A DNA stretch of 64,000 bases from Streptomyces malaysiense (GTDB lineage: Bacteria > Actinomycetota > Actinomycetes > Streptomycetales > Streptomycetaceae): assembly GCF_000980885.2 (NCBI RefSeq), contig NZ_LBDA02000062.1:1-64000 (forward strand). The letters run 5' to 3'. The notes under the pieces were generated by a model. It saw nothing but the letters and a program-made list of their open reading frames with translations, was not told where the DNA came from and made no database searches. Positions within the stretch are counted from its first letter, which is position 1; the number at the start of each line of letters is the position of its first letter. Shown here in pieces: positions 25,652 through 35,942 of the stretch. Made by a program: the position numbers and the translations under genes.

Positions 25652-26812
25652 TCAGCCCGCCAGCCCCAGCTCCCGTGCGATCAGCATCCGCTGCACCTCG
25701 CTCGTGCCCTCGCCGATCTCCAGGATCTTGGAGTCGCGCCACATGCGGGCCACCGGGTACTCGTTCATGAAGCCGTAGCCGCCGTGGACCTGTGTGGCCT
25801 CGCGGGCGTTGTCGACGGCGATCGTGGAGGAGTACAGCTTCGCCATGGCCGCCTCCTTCTTGAAGGGCTCACCGGCGACCAGCCGGTAGGCGGCGTCGCG
25901 CCAGGCGAGCCGCGCCGTGTACGCCTTCATCTCCATGTCGGCGATCTTGAACTGGATCGCCTGGTTGGCGCCGATCGGCCGGCCGAAGGCGTGCCGCTCC
26001 TTGGCGTACTTCACCGACTCGTCCACACAGCCCTGCGCCAGACCCGTCGCCAGGGCGGCGATGGCGATGCGGCCCTCGTCCAGGATGCGCAGGAACTGGG
26101 CGTAGCCGCGGCCCTCCTGGCCGAGCAGGTTGGCGGCGGGGACGCGGACGTCCGCGAAGGAGAGTTCGCGGGTGTCGGAGGCGTTCCAGCCGACCTTGGA
26201 GTACGGCGCCGCGACCGTGAAGCCGGGGGTGCCGGACGGCACGATGATCGAGGAGATCAGCGGCTTGCCGTCGGGCTTGCGGCCGGTGACCGCGGTGACC
26301 GTGACCAGCCCGGTGATGTCCGTGCCCGAGTTGGTGATGAAGCACTTGGAGCCGTTGATCACCCATTCGTCCGTGTCCGGGTCGAGGCGGGCCGTCGTGC
26401 GCGTACCCCCCGCGTCCGAGCCGCAGTCCGGCTCGGTCAGGCCGAAGCCGCCGAGCAGCTCGCCCGAGCACAGCCGGGGCAGCCACTCGCGCTTCTGCTC
26501 CTCGGTGCCGAAGAGGTGGATGGGCATCGCGCCGAGCGAGACACCGGCCTCCAGGGTGATCGCCACGGAGGAGTCCACCCGGGCCAGCTCCTCCAGGGCG
26601 ATGCCGAGCGCCAGGTAGTTGCCGCCCATGCCGCCGTACTCCTCCGGGAACGGCAGTCCGAACAGACCCATCCGGCCCATCTCGCGGACGATCTCGTACG
26701 GGAACTCGTGCCGCTCGTAGAAGTCGCCGATCTTCGGCGCCACGACATCGTGCGCGAACTCCTCCACCGTGCGGCGGAGTTCCTCCAGCTCGGGGCTGAG
26801 GCGGTGGTCCAT
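25652..26812 (-). CDS. Acyl-CoA dehydrogenase, branched-chain type
   Basis: FAD-dependent acyl-CoA dehydrogenase of 386 residues, last gene of the leucine-catabolism-like operon and so expected to oxidise isovaleryl-CoA or related branched acyl-CoAs. Signature regions are GGFGLTEPDCGSDAGGTRT and the C-terminal QVHGGYGFMNEYPVARMWRD. EIGEGTSEVQ carries a Glu at the position of the catalytic base in MCAD/SBCAD-type enzymes, whereas classical isovaleryl-CoA dehydrogenases have Ala or Gly there. ATG 26812 is assumed; GTG 26821, overlapping the upstream stop as GTGA, is an alternative that adds three residues. Confidence 0.9.
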   Translation of the reverse strand: MDHRLSPELEELRRTVEEFAHDVVAPKIGDFYERHEFPYEIVREMGRMGLFGLPFPEEYGGMGGNYLALGIALEELARVDSSVAITLEAGVSLGAMPIHLFGTEEQKREWLPRLCSGELLGGFGLTEPDCGSDAGGTRTTARLDPDTDEWVINGSKCFITNSGTDITGLVTVTAVTGRKPDGKPLISSIIVPSGTPGFTVAAPYSKVGWNASDTRELSFADVRVPAANLLGQEGRGYAQFLRILDEGRIAIAALATGLAQGCVDESVKYAKERHAFGRPIGANQAIQFKIADMEMKAYTARLAWRDAAYRLVAGEPFKKEAAMAKLYSSTIAVDNAREATQVHGGYGFMNEYPVARMWRDSKILEIGEGTSEVQRMLIARELGLAG

Positions 26813-26817
26813 GCTGA

Positions 26818-27758
26818 TCACTGGTCCTTGTGGGAGAGAGCGCGGACGGTGCGGGAGGGGCTTGGCCGGTCCAGATGGGCGGCCATCCACACGCTGGTGG
26901 CGGTCAGCCGGTCGAGGTCGACGCCGGTCTCGATGCCGAGTCCGTGCAGCATCCAGACCAGGTCCTCGGTGGCGAGGTTGCCGGTGGCGGACCTGGCGTA
27001 CGGGCAGCCCCCGAGCCCGCCGGCGGACGCGTCGACCGTCGTCACGCCGTGCTCCAGGGCCGCGTAGGTGTTCGCGAGCGCCTGGCCGTAGGTGTCGTGG
27101 AAGTGCACGCCGATCTCGTCGGTCGGCACGCCCTCCTCGTCGAGCAGGTTCAGGAGTCCCCGGACATGCCCGGGGGTGGCCACGCCGATGGTGTCGCCGA
27201 GGCTCAGTTCGTCGCAGCCCATGTTCCGCAGGGCGGTGCAGACACGGGCCACCTGATGCGGCGGGACCGCGCCTTCCCACGGATCGCCGAAGCACATGGA
27301 GACATAGCCGCGCACCCGCGCGCCCGCGTCCTTCGCCTGGCGCACCACCGGCTCGAAGACCGCGAGGGACTCGTCCACCGTGCGGTTGAGGTTGGCCTTG
27401 GCGAAGGATTCGGTGGCGCTGGCGAACACCGCGATCCGGTCGGCGCCGAGGGCCAGCGCCCGGTCCAGGCCACGCTGGTTGGGCACCAGGACGGGAAGCT
27501 CGGTCCCGGGCAGGTCGCGCACCCGAGGGAACAGCTCTTCCGCGTCGGCGAGTTGGGGCACCCACTTGGGGTGCACGAAGCTCGTCGCCTCGATCGTCGT
27601 CAGCCCCGCGTCGGCCAGCCTGCGGATGAACTCCGCCTTCACCTCGGTCGGTACGGCGCCCTTCTCGTTCTGCAGCCCGTCGCGCGCGCCGACCTCGTAG
27701 ATCCGCACCCGGTCGGGCAGATCCGCGGCCGGTACGACCATGGGCAGCCGCTCGGCGC

Positions 27759-27762
<4 letters not shown>
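26818..27762 (-). CDS. Hydroxymethylglutaryl-CoA lyase
   Basis: Cleaves 3-hydroxy-3-methylglutaryl-CoA to acetoacetate and acetyl-CoA, the last step of leucine breakdown. The 314-residue HMGL-like TIM barrel has VRIYEVGARDGLQNEKG (divalent metal and substrate Arg-Asp), HFHDTYGQALAN (metal His pair) and DASAGGLGGCPYA with the catalytic Cys. Start GTG 27762 overlaps the biotin-subunit stop (GTGA). Position and neighbours favour HMG-CoA lyase over related citramalate or homocitrate synthases. Confidence 0.95.
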
Positions 27763-29678
<1,916 letters not shown>

Positions 29679-29689
29679 GGTTCCCCTCC

Positions 29690-31306
29690 TCACATCCGGA
29701 AGACGCCGAACTGGGGCTCTCCCAGTGGCGCGTTGGCGCAGGCCGTCAGGGCGAGTCCGAGCACCTGACGGGTCTCCATCGGGTCGATCACGCCGTCGTC
29801 CCACAGCCGGGCGGTCGCGTAGTAGGCGTTGCCCTGGGTCTCGTACTGCGCGCGGACCGGCGCCTTGAACGCCTCCTCGTCCTCGGCGGACCATGTCTCG
29901 CCGCGGCCCTCCAGCTGGTCGCGCTTGACCGTGGCGAGCACGCTGGCGGCCTGCTCGCCGCCCATGACGGAGATCTTGGCGTTGGGCCACATCCACAGGA
30001 AGCGGGGGGAGTAGGCCCGGCCGCACATCGAGTAGTTGCCCGCGCCGTACGAACCGCCGACGACGACCGTCAGCTTGGGCACCCGGGTACAGGCCACCGC
30101 GGTCACCATCTTGGCGCCGTGCTTGGCGATGCCGCCCGCCTCGTAGTCCTTGCCCACCATGAAGCCGGAGATGTTCTGCAGGAACACCAGCGGGATGCCG
30201 CGCTGGTCGCACAGCTCGATGAAGTGCGCGCCCTTCTGGGCCGACTCGGCGAAGAGGATGCCGTTGTTGGCGACGATCCCCACCGGGTGGCCGTGGACGC
30301 GCGCGAAGCCGGTGATGAGCGTCTGGCCGTACTCGCTCTTGAACTCGGCGAACCGGGAGCCGTCGACCACGCGCGCGATGATCTCGCGGACGTCGTACGG
30401 CGTGCGCGAGTCGACCGGCACCGCGCCGTACAGCCCGGCCGGGTCCACCTTCGGCTCCACGGCCGCGGTGACCTCCCAGGGCGGCGACTGCCGGGCCGGG
30501 AGGGTGGCGACGATGTTCCGGACGATGCGCAGGGCGTGCGCGTCGTCCTCCGCGAGGTGGTCGGTGACGCCGGAGATCCGGGAGTGGACCTCGCCGCCGC
30601 CCAGCTCCTCCGCCGTGACCACCTCGCCGGTGGCCGCCTTCACCAGCGGGGGGCCGCCCAGGAAGATGGTGCCCTGGTTGCGGACGATGACCGCCTCGTC
30701 GCTCATCGCCGGGACGTACGCGCCGCCCGCCGTGCACGAGCCGAGGACGGCCGCGATCTGCGGGATGCCCGCGCCGGACATCCGGGCCTGGTTGTAGAAG
30801 ATCCGCCCGAAGTGCTCGCGGTCCGGGAAGACCTCGTCCTGCATCGGCAGGAAGGCGCCGCCGGAGTCGACCAGGTAGACGCAGGGCAGCCGGCTGTCGA
30901 GGGCCACCTCCTGGGCGCGCAGGTGCTTCTTCACGGTCATCGGGTAGTACGTGCCGCCCTTGACGGTCGCGTCGTTGGCGACGATCACGCACTCGCGTCC
31001 GCTGACCCGGCCGATCCCGGCGATCACGCCGGCGGCCGGCGCCTGCCCGTCGTACAGCCCGTCGGCCGCGAGCGGGGCCAGCTCCAGGAACGGTGAGCCC
31101 GGATCGAGGAGTGTGTCGACCCGGTCCCTCGGCAGCAGCTTGCCGCGCGCGGTGTGCCGCTCCCGCGCCCGCTCCCCGCCGCCGAGCGCCGCCGCGGCGA
31201 GCTTGCCGCGCAGCTCCTCGGCCAGCGCGAGATGGGCCTGTTCATTGGCCCGCCAGGCCTCCGACGCGGGCTCGGCCGCGCTCCGGAGCTCCGGTGCCTC
31301 CTGCAT
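29690..31306 (-). CDS. Acyl-CoA carboxylase carboxyltransferase subunit (methylcrotonyl-CoA type)
   Basis: Beta subunit of 538 residues with two crotonase-like carboxyltransferase domains. Features include YLVDSGGAFLPMQDEVFPDREHFGRIFYNQARMS, typical of methylcrotonyl-CoA carboxylase beta subunits, VLGSCTAGGAYVPAMSDE (oxyanion loop of the N domain) and VVVGGSYGAGNYSMCGRAY (C domain). First gene of the four-gene minus-strand operon; its promoter region holds two tandem operator-like palindromes shared with the divergent TetR gene. Confidence 0.94.
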   Translation of the reverse strand: MQEAPELRSAAEPASEAWRANEQAHLALAEELRGKLAAAALGGGERARERHTARGKLLPRDRVDTLLDPGSPFLELAPLAADGLYDGQAPAAGVIAGIGRVSGRECVIVANDATVKGGTYYPMTVKKHLRAQEVALDSRLPCVYLVDSGGAFLPMQDEVFPDREHFGRIFYNQARMSGAGIPQIAAVLGSCTAGGAYVPAMSDEAVIVRNQGTIFLGGPPLVKAATGEVVTAEELGGGEVHSRISGVTDHLAEDDAHALRIVRNIVATLPARQSPPWEVTAAVEPKVDPAGLYGAVPVDSRTPYDVREIIARVVDGSRFAEFKSEYGQTLITGFARVHGHPVGIVANNGILFAESAQKGAHFIELCDQRGIPLVFLQNISGFMVGKDYEAGGIAKHGAKMVTAVACTRVPKLTVVVGGSYGAGNYSMCGRAYSPRFLWMWPNAKISVMGGEQAASVLATVKRDQLEGRGETWSAEDEEAFKAPVRAQYETQGNAYYATARLWDDGVIDPMETRQVLGLALTACANAPLGEPQFGVFRM

Positions 31307-31337
31307 CCTGCGGTCCCCTCACCCGGTGCTCGAACCG

Positions 31338-31353
31338 GTTAATGAGCGTTAAC
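31338..31353. promoter_or_regulatory. TetR-type operator 1
   Basis: GTTAATGAGCGTTAAC, a 16-bp imperfect palindrome (arms GTTAATG/GTTAACG) between the divergent carboxylase and TetR genes. It shares the consensus GTTARYGNNCGYTAAC with a second copy 28 bp away, centre to centre. Confidence 0.7.
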
Positions 31354-31365
31354 CATTTCCTTCAG

Positions 31366-31381
31366 GTTAACGACCGCTAAC
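31366..31381. promoter_or_regulatory. TetR-type operator 2
   Basis: GTTAACGACCGCTAAC, the second copy of the 16-bp palindrome, 22 bp upstream of the TetR start codon. It is a likely autoregulatory site. Confidence 0.7.
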
Positions 31382-31403
31382 CTCGCTGTCTAGAATCGTC
31401 TTC

Positions 31404-32000
31404 ATGGCCAGAACCGACGCCCCCACCCGCCGCGAGCAGATCCTCAAGGAGGCCGCCCGCCTCTTCGCCGAGCGCGGGTTCCACGGCGTCGGCGTGGACG
31501 AGATAGGAGCGGCCGTCGGCATCAGCGGCCCCGGCCTCTACCGGCACTTCCCCGGCAAGGACGCGATGCTCGCCGAGCTGCTGGTGGGTATCAGCGGCCA
31601 GCTGCTCACCGGGGCCAGGCGGCGGCTCGCCGAGGCCGACGGGGACGCCCGCACCGCCGCGGTACTGGACTCGCTGATCGAGGGCCACATCGACTTCGCC
31701 CTGGACGACCGGCCGCTGATCACCCTGCACGACCGTGAGCTGGACCGGCTGCGCGACAGCGACCGCAAGCTCGTGCGCCAGCTCCAGCGGCAGTACGTCG
31801 AGCTGTGGGTGGGCGTGGTCCGCGAGGTCTACCCGGCGCTGACCGAGCCCACCGCCCGCTCCGCCGTCCACTCGGTCTTCGGCCTGCTCAATTCCACGCC
31901 CCACCTGGGCCGCGCGGGCACGCTCCCGGGCCGGGGGGCGACGGCGGAGCTGCTGCACCGGATGGCGCGGGGCGCCTTCGAGGCCGCCGGCGCCGCGTAG
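31404..32000 (+). CDS. TetR-family regulator of the acyl-CoA catabolic operon
   Basis: Repressor-type regulator of 198 residues. The N-terminal HTH reads REQILKEAARLFAERGFHGVGVDEIGAAVGISGPGLYRHFPGKDAMLAELL, a near-textbook TetR domain, followed by a C-terminal ligand-binding domain of the fatty-acid-related type. It is divergent from the carboxylase operon and has the paired operators immediately upstream. An acyl-CoA effector is plausible but inferred from context. Confidence 0.92.
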   Translation: MARTDAPTRREQILKEAARLFAERGFHGVGVDEIGAAVGISGPGLYRHFPGKDAMLAELLVGISGQLLTGARRRLAEADGDARTAAVLDSLIEGHIDFALDDRPLITLHDRELDRLRDSDRKLVRQLQRQYVELWVGVVREVYPALTEPTARSAVHSVFGLLNSTPHLGRAGTLPGRGATAELLHRMARGAFEAAGAA

Positions 32001-32191
32001 CGCGTCCCGAGCCGCCCGCCCCGCGCCGCGCCGCTCGCCCCGCGCCGCCCGCCCCGCTTTCCCGCCGCGGCGTGACGAGCGTTACGACCGCCCGCCCCTG
32101 GACGCCTTCCCTACCCGCCGGTACGCTCGGATGAGCAAGCGCTTAGACATGCCCTGTTCCGGCATGCCCGAGGTACGTGGAGGTGGGCGGC

Positions 32192-33349
32192 GTGCGCCGT
32201 ACGGTGTTCAACGAGGATCACGAGGCGTTCCGGGAGACCCTGCGCGCCTTCATCGAGGCCGAGGTCGTACCGGTGTACGACGAGTGGTTCGCGGCGGGCC
32301 AGGCGCCCCGCGACTTCTACTACAAGCTCGGCGAGCTGGGCATCTTCGGCATCAACGTCCCCGAGGAGTTCGGCGGCGCGGGCCTGGACAGCCACAAGTT
32401 CGAGGCCGTGCTCTACGAGGAGACCGCCCGCGCCGGCGTCCAGTTCGGCGGCTCCGGCGTGCACGTGCTGCTCGCCCTGCCGTACATCAAGATGCTGGCC
32501 ACCGACGAGCAGAAGAAGCGCTACCTGCCGAAGTTCGTCTCCGGCGAGGAGATGTGGGCCATCGCGATGACGGAGCCGGGCACCGGTTCCGACCTCGCGG
32601 GCATGAAGTCCACCGCCAAGCTCAGCGAGGACGGCACCCACTACGTCCTCAACGGCGCCAAGACCTTCATCACCGGCGGCGTCCACGCCGACCGCGTGAT
32701 CGTGTGCGCCCGTACCGCCGCGCCCACCGCCGAGGACCGCCGTCACGGCATCTCCCTGTTCGCGGTGGACACCAAGTCCGAGGGCTACTCCGTCGGCCGC
32801 AAGCTGGACAAGCTCGGCCTGAAGACCTCCGACACCGCCGAACTGGCCTTCGTGGACGTCAAGGTCCCCGTCGAGGACCTGCTGGGCGAGGAGAACAAGG
32901 GCTTCTACTACCTCGGCCACAACCTGGCCTCCGAGCGCTGGGGCATCGCGTTCGGCGCCTACGCGCAGGCCAAGGCCGCCGTCCGGTTCGCCAAGCAGTA
33001 CGTGCAGGAGCGCACCGTCTTCGGCAAGCCGGTCGCCCACTTCCAGAACACCAAGTTCGAGCTGGCCGCCTGCCAGGCCGAGGTGGACGCCGCCGAGGCC
33101 GTCGCCGACCGGGCCACCGAGGCCCTGGACGCCGGCGAGCTGACCCCCGCCGAGGCCGCCTCCGCCAAGCTGTTCTGCACCGAGGTCGCGCACCGCGTCA
33201 TCGACCGCTGCCTCCAGCTGCACGGCGGTTACGGGTACATGAACGAGTACCCGATCGCCCGCCTGTACGCGGACAACCGCGTCAACCGCATCTACGGTGG
33301 CACCAGCGAGATCATGAAGACGATCATCGCCAAGGACATGGGCCTGTAA
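32192..33349 (+). CDS. Acyl-CoA dehydrogenase (long-chain type)
   Basis: FAD-dependent dehydrogenase of 385 residues. Motifs are MWAIAMTEPGTGSDLAGMKST, FITGG and LHGGYGYMNEYPIARLYADNRVNRIYGGTSEIMK. Gly replaces Glu in YGGTSE, as in LCAD-type enzymes; the catalytic Glu is then probably the one in ASERWGIA (about residue 250). GTG 32192 has GGAGGTG spaced properly upstream; an earlier in-frame GTG at 32177 lacks that. A 190-bp gap separates it from the TetR gene. The substrate chain length is unproven. Confidence 0.9.
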   Translation: MRRTVFNEDHEAFRETLRAFIEAEVVPVYDEWFAAGQAPRDFYYKLGELGIFGINVPEEFGGAGLDSHKFEAVLYEETARAGVQFGGSGVHVLLALPYIKMLATDEQKKRYLPKFVSGEEMWAIAMTEPGTGSDLAGMKSTAKLSEDGTHYVLNGAKTFITGGVHADRVIVCARTAAPTAEDRRHGISLFAVDTKSEGYSVGRKLDKLGLKTSDTAELAFVDVKVPVEDLLGEENKGFYYLGHNLASERWGIAFGAYAQAKAAVRFAKQYVQERTVFGKPVAHFQNTKFELAACQAEVDAAEAVADRATEALDAGELTPAEAASAKLFCTEVAHRVIDRCLQLHGGYGYMNEYPIARLYADNRVNRIYGGTSEIMKTIIAKDMGL

Positions 33350-33382
33350 GGTCCCCCGATCACTGGCCGGTACGAACTCCTC

Positions 33383-34249
33383 ATGAGCCAGGCACTCCAG
33401 GACCTCCTCGATCTGCTCGACCTCGAGCAGATCGAGGAGGACATCTTCCGCGGCCAGTCCCGCTCCGCCGTCGTCCCCCGCGTCTTCGGCGGGCAGGTGG
33501 CGGCCCAGGCGCTGGTCGCCGCCGGGCGCACGGTCCCCGCGGACCGTCCCGCCCACTCCCTGCACGCGTACTTCCTGCGCCCCGGCGACCCCGGCGCGCC
33601 GATCGTCTACACCGTCGACCGCATCCGCGACGGCAAGTCCTTCACCACCCGCCGCGTGGTCGCCGTCCAGCACGGCAAGCCGATCTTCCACCTCTCGGCG
33701 TCCTTCCAGACGTACGAGGAGGGTCTCGAACACCAGGCGCCGATGCCGTCGGCGCCCGATCCGGCGACCCTGCCGACCTCCCACGAGCGGCTGCGCGGCT
33801 ACGGCCACCTCGCGCCCGACGTGGTGGAACGCTTCCTGGAGGCACGCGAGGCGGTCGACCTCAGATACGTGGACGAGCCGCCGTACGGCCGCTACGGCGA
33901 GCCGCGCGAGCCGCACAGCCAGGTGTGGTTCCGCACCAACGGCAAACTGGACGACGATCCGCTGCTGCACGTCGTCCTCGCCACCTACGTCTCCGACATG
34001 ACCCTGCTCGACTCCGTGCTGCTCGCGCACGGCCGCGGCGGCTGGGCGGTCGGCGACGTGGTGGGCGCGTCCCTGGACCACGCGATGTGGTTCCACCGCC
34101 CCTTCCGCGCCGACGAATGGCTGCTGTACGACCAGGAGTCGCCGTCCGCGCACGGCGGCCGCGGCCTCGGCCAGGCCCGCATATACACCCAGGACGGGCG
34201 GCTCGCCATCACCGTCATCCAGGAGGGCGTCGTCCGCGTCCCGCGCTGA
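33383..34249 (+). CDS. tesB: Acyl-CoA thioesterase II (TesB family)
   Basis: Double hot-dog thioesterase of 288 residues that hydrolyses medium or long acyl-CoAs. The N-terminal hot-dog domain has RVFGGQVAAQALVAA and PAHSLHAYFLRPGD; the C-terminal domain has ATYVSDMTLLDS, the conserved Asp region of TesB, and SLDHAMWFHRPFRADEWLLYDQESPSA. It starts 33 bp after the dehydrogenase, so the two form a likely bicistron for acyl-CoA homeostasis. Confidence 0.95.
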   Translation: MSQALQDLLDLLDLEQIEEDIFRGQSRSAVVPRVFGGQVAAQALVAAGRTVPADRPAHSLHAYFLRPGDPGAPIVYTVDRIRDGKSFTTRRVVAVQHGKPIFHLSASFQTYEEGLEHQAPMPSAPDPATLPTSHERLRGYGHLAPDVVERFLEAREAVDLRYVDEPPYGRYGEPREPHSQVWFRTNGKLDDDPLLHVVLATYVSDMTLLDSVLLAHGRGGWAVGDVVGASLDHAMWFHRPFRADEWLLYDQESPSAHGGRGLGQARIYTQDGRLAITVIQEGVVRVPR

Positions 34250-34558
34250 CCGGCGCTGGACAGTTCTCCCGAAGGTGCCAAGTGGCGTGTGCGGTACTAC
34301 GCTCAGAGAGTGAAGGCCGCGAGTGCACGGCATGAGCGGCCGGCGAGGTCCGGGAAGATCTCGGACCTCAGCCGCGGTACCTGATGACGCGCCAGCGCCC
34401 GGGTGGACCGCAGGCGCCGGTCGTACCGACGTGCCGTACCCGATCCCGCGGTGACATCCGAAGACCGTGCCGCGCCCCTCGTGTGCGGCGGCGGCCATCC
34501 ACCTCGCGTCCTCCTGAGAGGGAAGCCGCGAGAGACGATGGAACGGAAGGTATCTGCT
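34250..34558 (+). other. Long structured upstream region of the Gly/His-rich gene
   Basis: About 310 bp without a convincing gene. It holds several inverted repeats, for example AGGTCCG...CGGACCT near 34348-34370, and a GC-rich stem near the end (CGCGTCCTCC...AGCCGCG). A possible promoter lies around 34283-34302. The start codon at 34559 has GGAAGG 8 bases upstream. The shape suggests a regulated 5' leader, but I cannot match it to a known riboswitch class. Confidence 0.4.
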
Positions 34559-34924
34559 ATGCGAGCACAACGCACGAGGCGCATCTTCGCCCTGTCCGCC
34601 GCCGGCATGATGCTGGCCGGTGGAGCCGCACTCGGCGCCGCGGGCACCGCCTCGGCGACCACGTACAACCACCACGACAACCATGGCTCCTACAGCAGGG
34701 ACTGCGGCGGCGGCTGGTGGAACTGGAACGACGGCTGCGGTGGCCACGGTCGCGGCGACCACGGACGTGGTGGATACGACCACGGTGGACGTGGCGGATA
34801 TGGATACGGCCACGGCGGATACGGCGGAGACCACGGCGGACGTGGTGGCGGCTACGGTGGCGGTCACGGTGGCGGAGGCCACGGTGGTGGCGGTCACGGT
34901 GGCGGAGGCCATGGCGGTCGCTGA
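34559..34924 (+). CDS. Secreted Gly/His-rich small protein
   Basis: A 121-residue precursor. A signal peptide (RTRRIFALSAAGMMLAGGAALGAAGTASA, cleavage probably after residue 32) releases a mature domain of about 90 residues. This starts with a Cys/Trp patch (DCGGGWWNWNDGCGG), and the rest is Gly/His/Tyr/Arg repeats ending in four GGGGHGG-like units. The composition suggests metal binding or a structural wall or matrix role; both are inference. No homologue is recognised. It has its own leader and terminator, so it is probably monocistronic. Confidence 0.75.
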   Translation: MRAQRTRRIFALSAAGMMLAGGAALGAAGTASATTYNHHDNHGSYSRDCGGGWWNWNDGCGGHGRGDHGRGGYDHGGRGGYGYGHGGYGGDHGGRGGGYGGGHGGGGHGGGGHGGGGHGGR

Positions 34925-34945
34925 GCCGTAACCCGATCGAACACC

Positions 34946-34975
34946 ATGTGCGGTCCCGTCCGCGGGGCCGCACAT
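34946..34975. terminator. Terminator after the Gly/His-rich gene
   Basis: A 12-bp stem (ATGTGCGGTCCC, 34946-34957, with 34964-34975; one G-U) and a 6-nt loop, 21 bp beyond the stop. Confidence 0.8.
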
Positions 34976-35061
34976 CCTTGTGTCCGGGGCCGGTTGAGCC
35001 ACCGTCGTCTTACCGGTGTCTTGTCGTCTTACCGGTGCCTTACGGATGCCTTGCGGCCGTC

Positions 35062-35862
35062 TTACCGTTCCAGGCCCGCCGCGGCCAGCAGATACGCGGT
35101 CATCGGGTCGTAGTGGCGCGGGCTGACCACGTGGTCGTCCAGCGGCACGGCGACCTGGAGGACGCCCTCGGACTCGGCGAGGAACAGCGCGGGGTCGTTG
35201 CAGTCGGCGTAGCCGACCGAGTCCAGGCCGTGCTGCGCGGCGTACCCGGCCCAGCCGTGGTCGGCGACCACCAGGTCCGGCAGCGGCCGCCCGGCCTGTT
35301 CGAGTCCGCCGAGGACGGCCCGCATGGGCTCCCCGGAGTGCGTGTGCCACAGCGTCGCCCCGTGCTCCAGGACGGCCACGTCCGCGAACTGCATGACGTA
35401 CCCCTCGTCCGTCCGGAGCCCGTCGGGGATGACGACGATCTCGCAGCCGGCGGTGCGCAGCGCGGCGGCGGTGGCCCGGTGCACATCCAGCAGCCCGCCC
35501 GGGTGGCCGGTCGCGAACAGTACCCGCTCGCGCCCCTCGGCCGCCTTGCGCACCCGCGCCGCGAGCCGGTCGAGGCCGTCCACGGTCAGTTCCGGGTCGA
35601 TGGTGTCCTGGCCGTACCGGTACTCCGGATCGTCGTTGACCCCCACCCGCTCGGCCATCACCGCGAGCACGTCCTGCTCGTCCGCCCAGCGCTCGCCCAG
35701 TTCCAGACCGAGCCAGAAGTTGCGGTCGCCGTTGGCCAGCTTGCGGTAGTGGGAGAGGTTGTTCTCGCGGGGTGTGGCGACGTCCCCCGCGATACGGGTC
35801 CTCACCAGGTGGTCGAGGAGCTGGGCGCGGCTGGGTGTCCCGGATATCGGCATGGCATCCAT
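35062..35862 (-). CDS. Putative phosphatase (PF15698-like family)
   Basis: A 266-residue protein resembling the actinobacterial family annotated simply as phosphatase. Visible conserved blocks are ENNLSHYRKLANGDRNFWLGLELGERWADE, RVLFATGHPGGLLDVHRA (a possible phosphate-binding loop) and LPDLVVADHGWAGYAA. There is no signal peptide. ATG 35862 and an in-frame ATG at 35853 are both possible; neither has a strong ribosome site. The reaction is not established from sequence. It ends the minus-strand group downstream of the PucR gene, 80 bp after it. Confidence 0.7.
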   Translation of the reverse strand: MDAMPISGTPSRAQLLDHLVRTRIAGDVATPRENNLSHYRKLANGDRNFWLGLELGERWADEQDVLAVMAERVGVNDDPEYRYGQDTIDPELTVDGLDRLAARVRKAAEGRERVLFATGHPGGLLDVHRATAAALRTAGCEIVVIPDGLRTDEGYVMQFADVAVLEHGATLWHTHSGEPMRAVLGGLEQAGRPLPDLVVADHGWAGYAAQHGLDSVGYADCNDPALFLAESEGVLQVAVPLDDHVVSPRHYDPMTAYLLAAAGLER

Positions 35863-35942
35863 TGTGGGGCAGCCCGGTGCGGGCATCCCAGGGGTTTCGC
35901 CCGCTGGGACGGGCGTCACCCTCGCCCGAGCGGCACCCGGCA

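Noticed and set aside
34250..34558. Possible c-di-AMP (ydaO-type) or cobalamin riboswitch in the leader of the Gly/His-rich gene
   Set aside because: Some short strings recall these classes (GGGAAGCCGCG, CCGAAGACCG), but the required conserved boxes are missing in order, so I report only a structured leader.
34403..34558. Extended N-terminus of the Gly/His-rich protein starting upstream of 34559
   Set aside because: The extension would place about 50 Arg/Pro-rich residues before the signal peptide; ATG 34559 has a well-spaced ribosome site.
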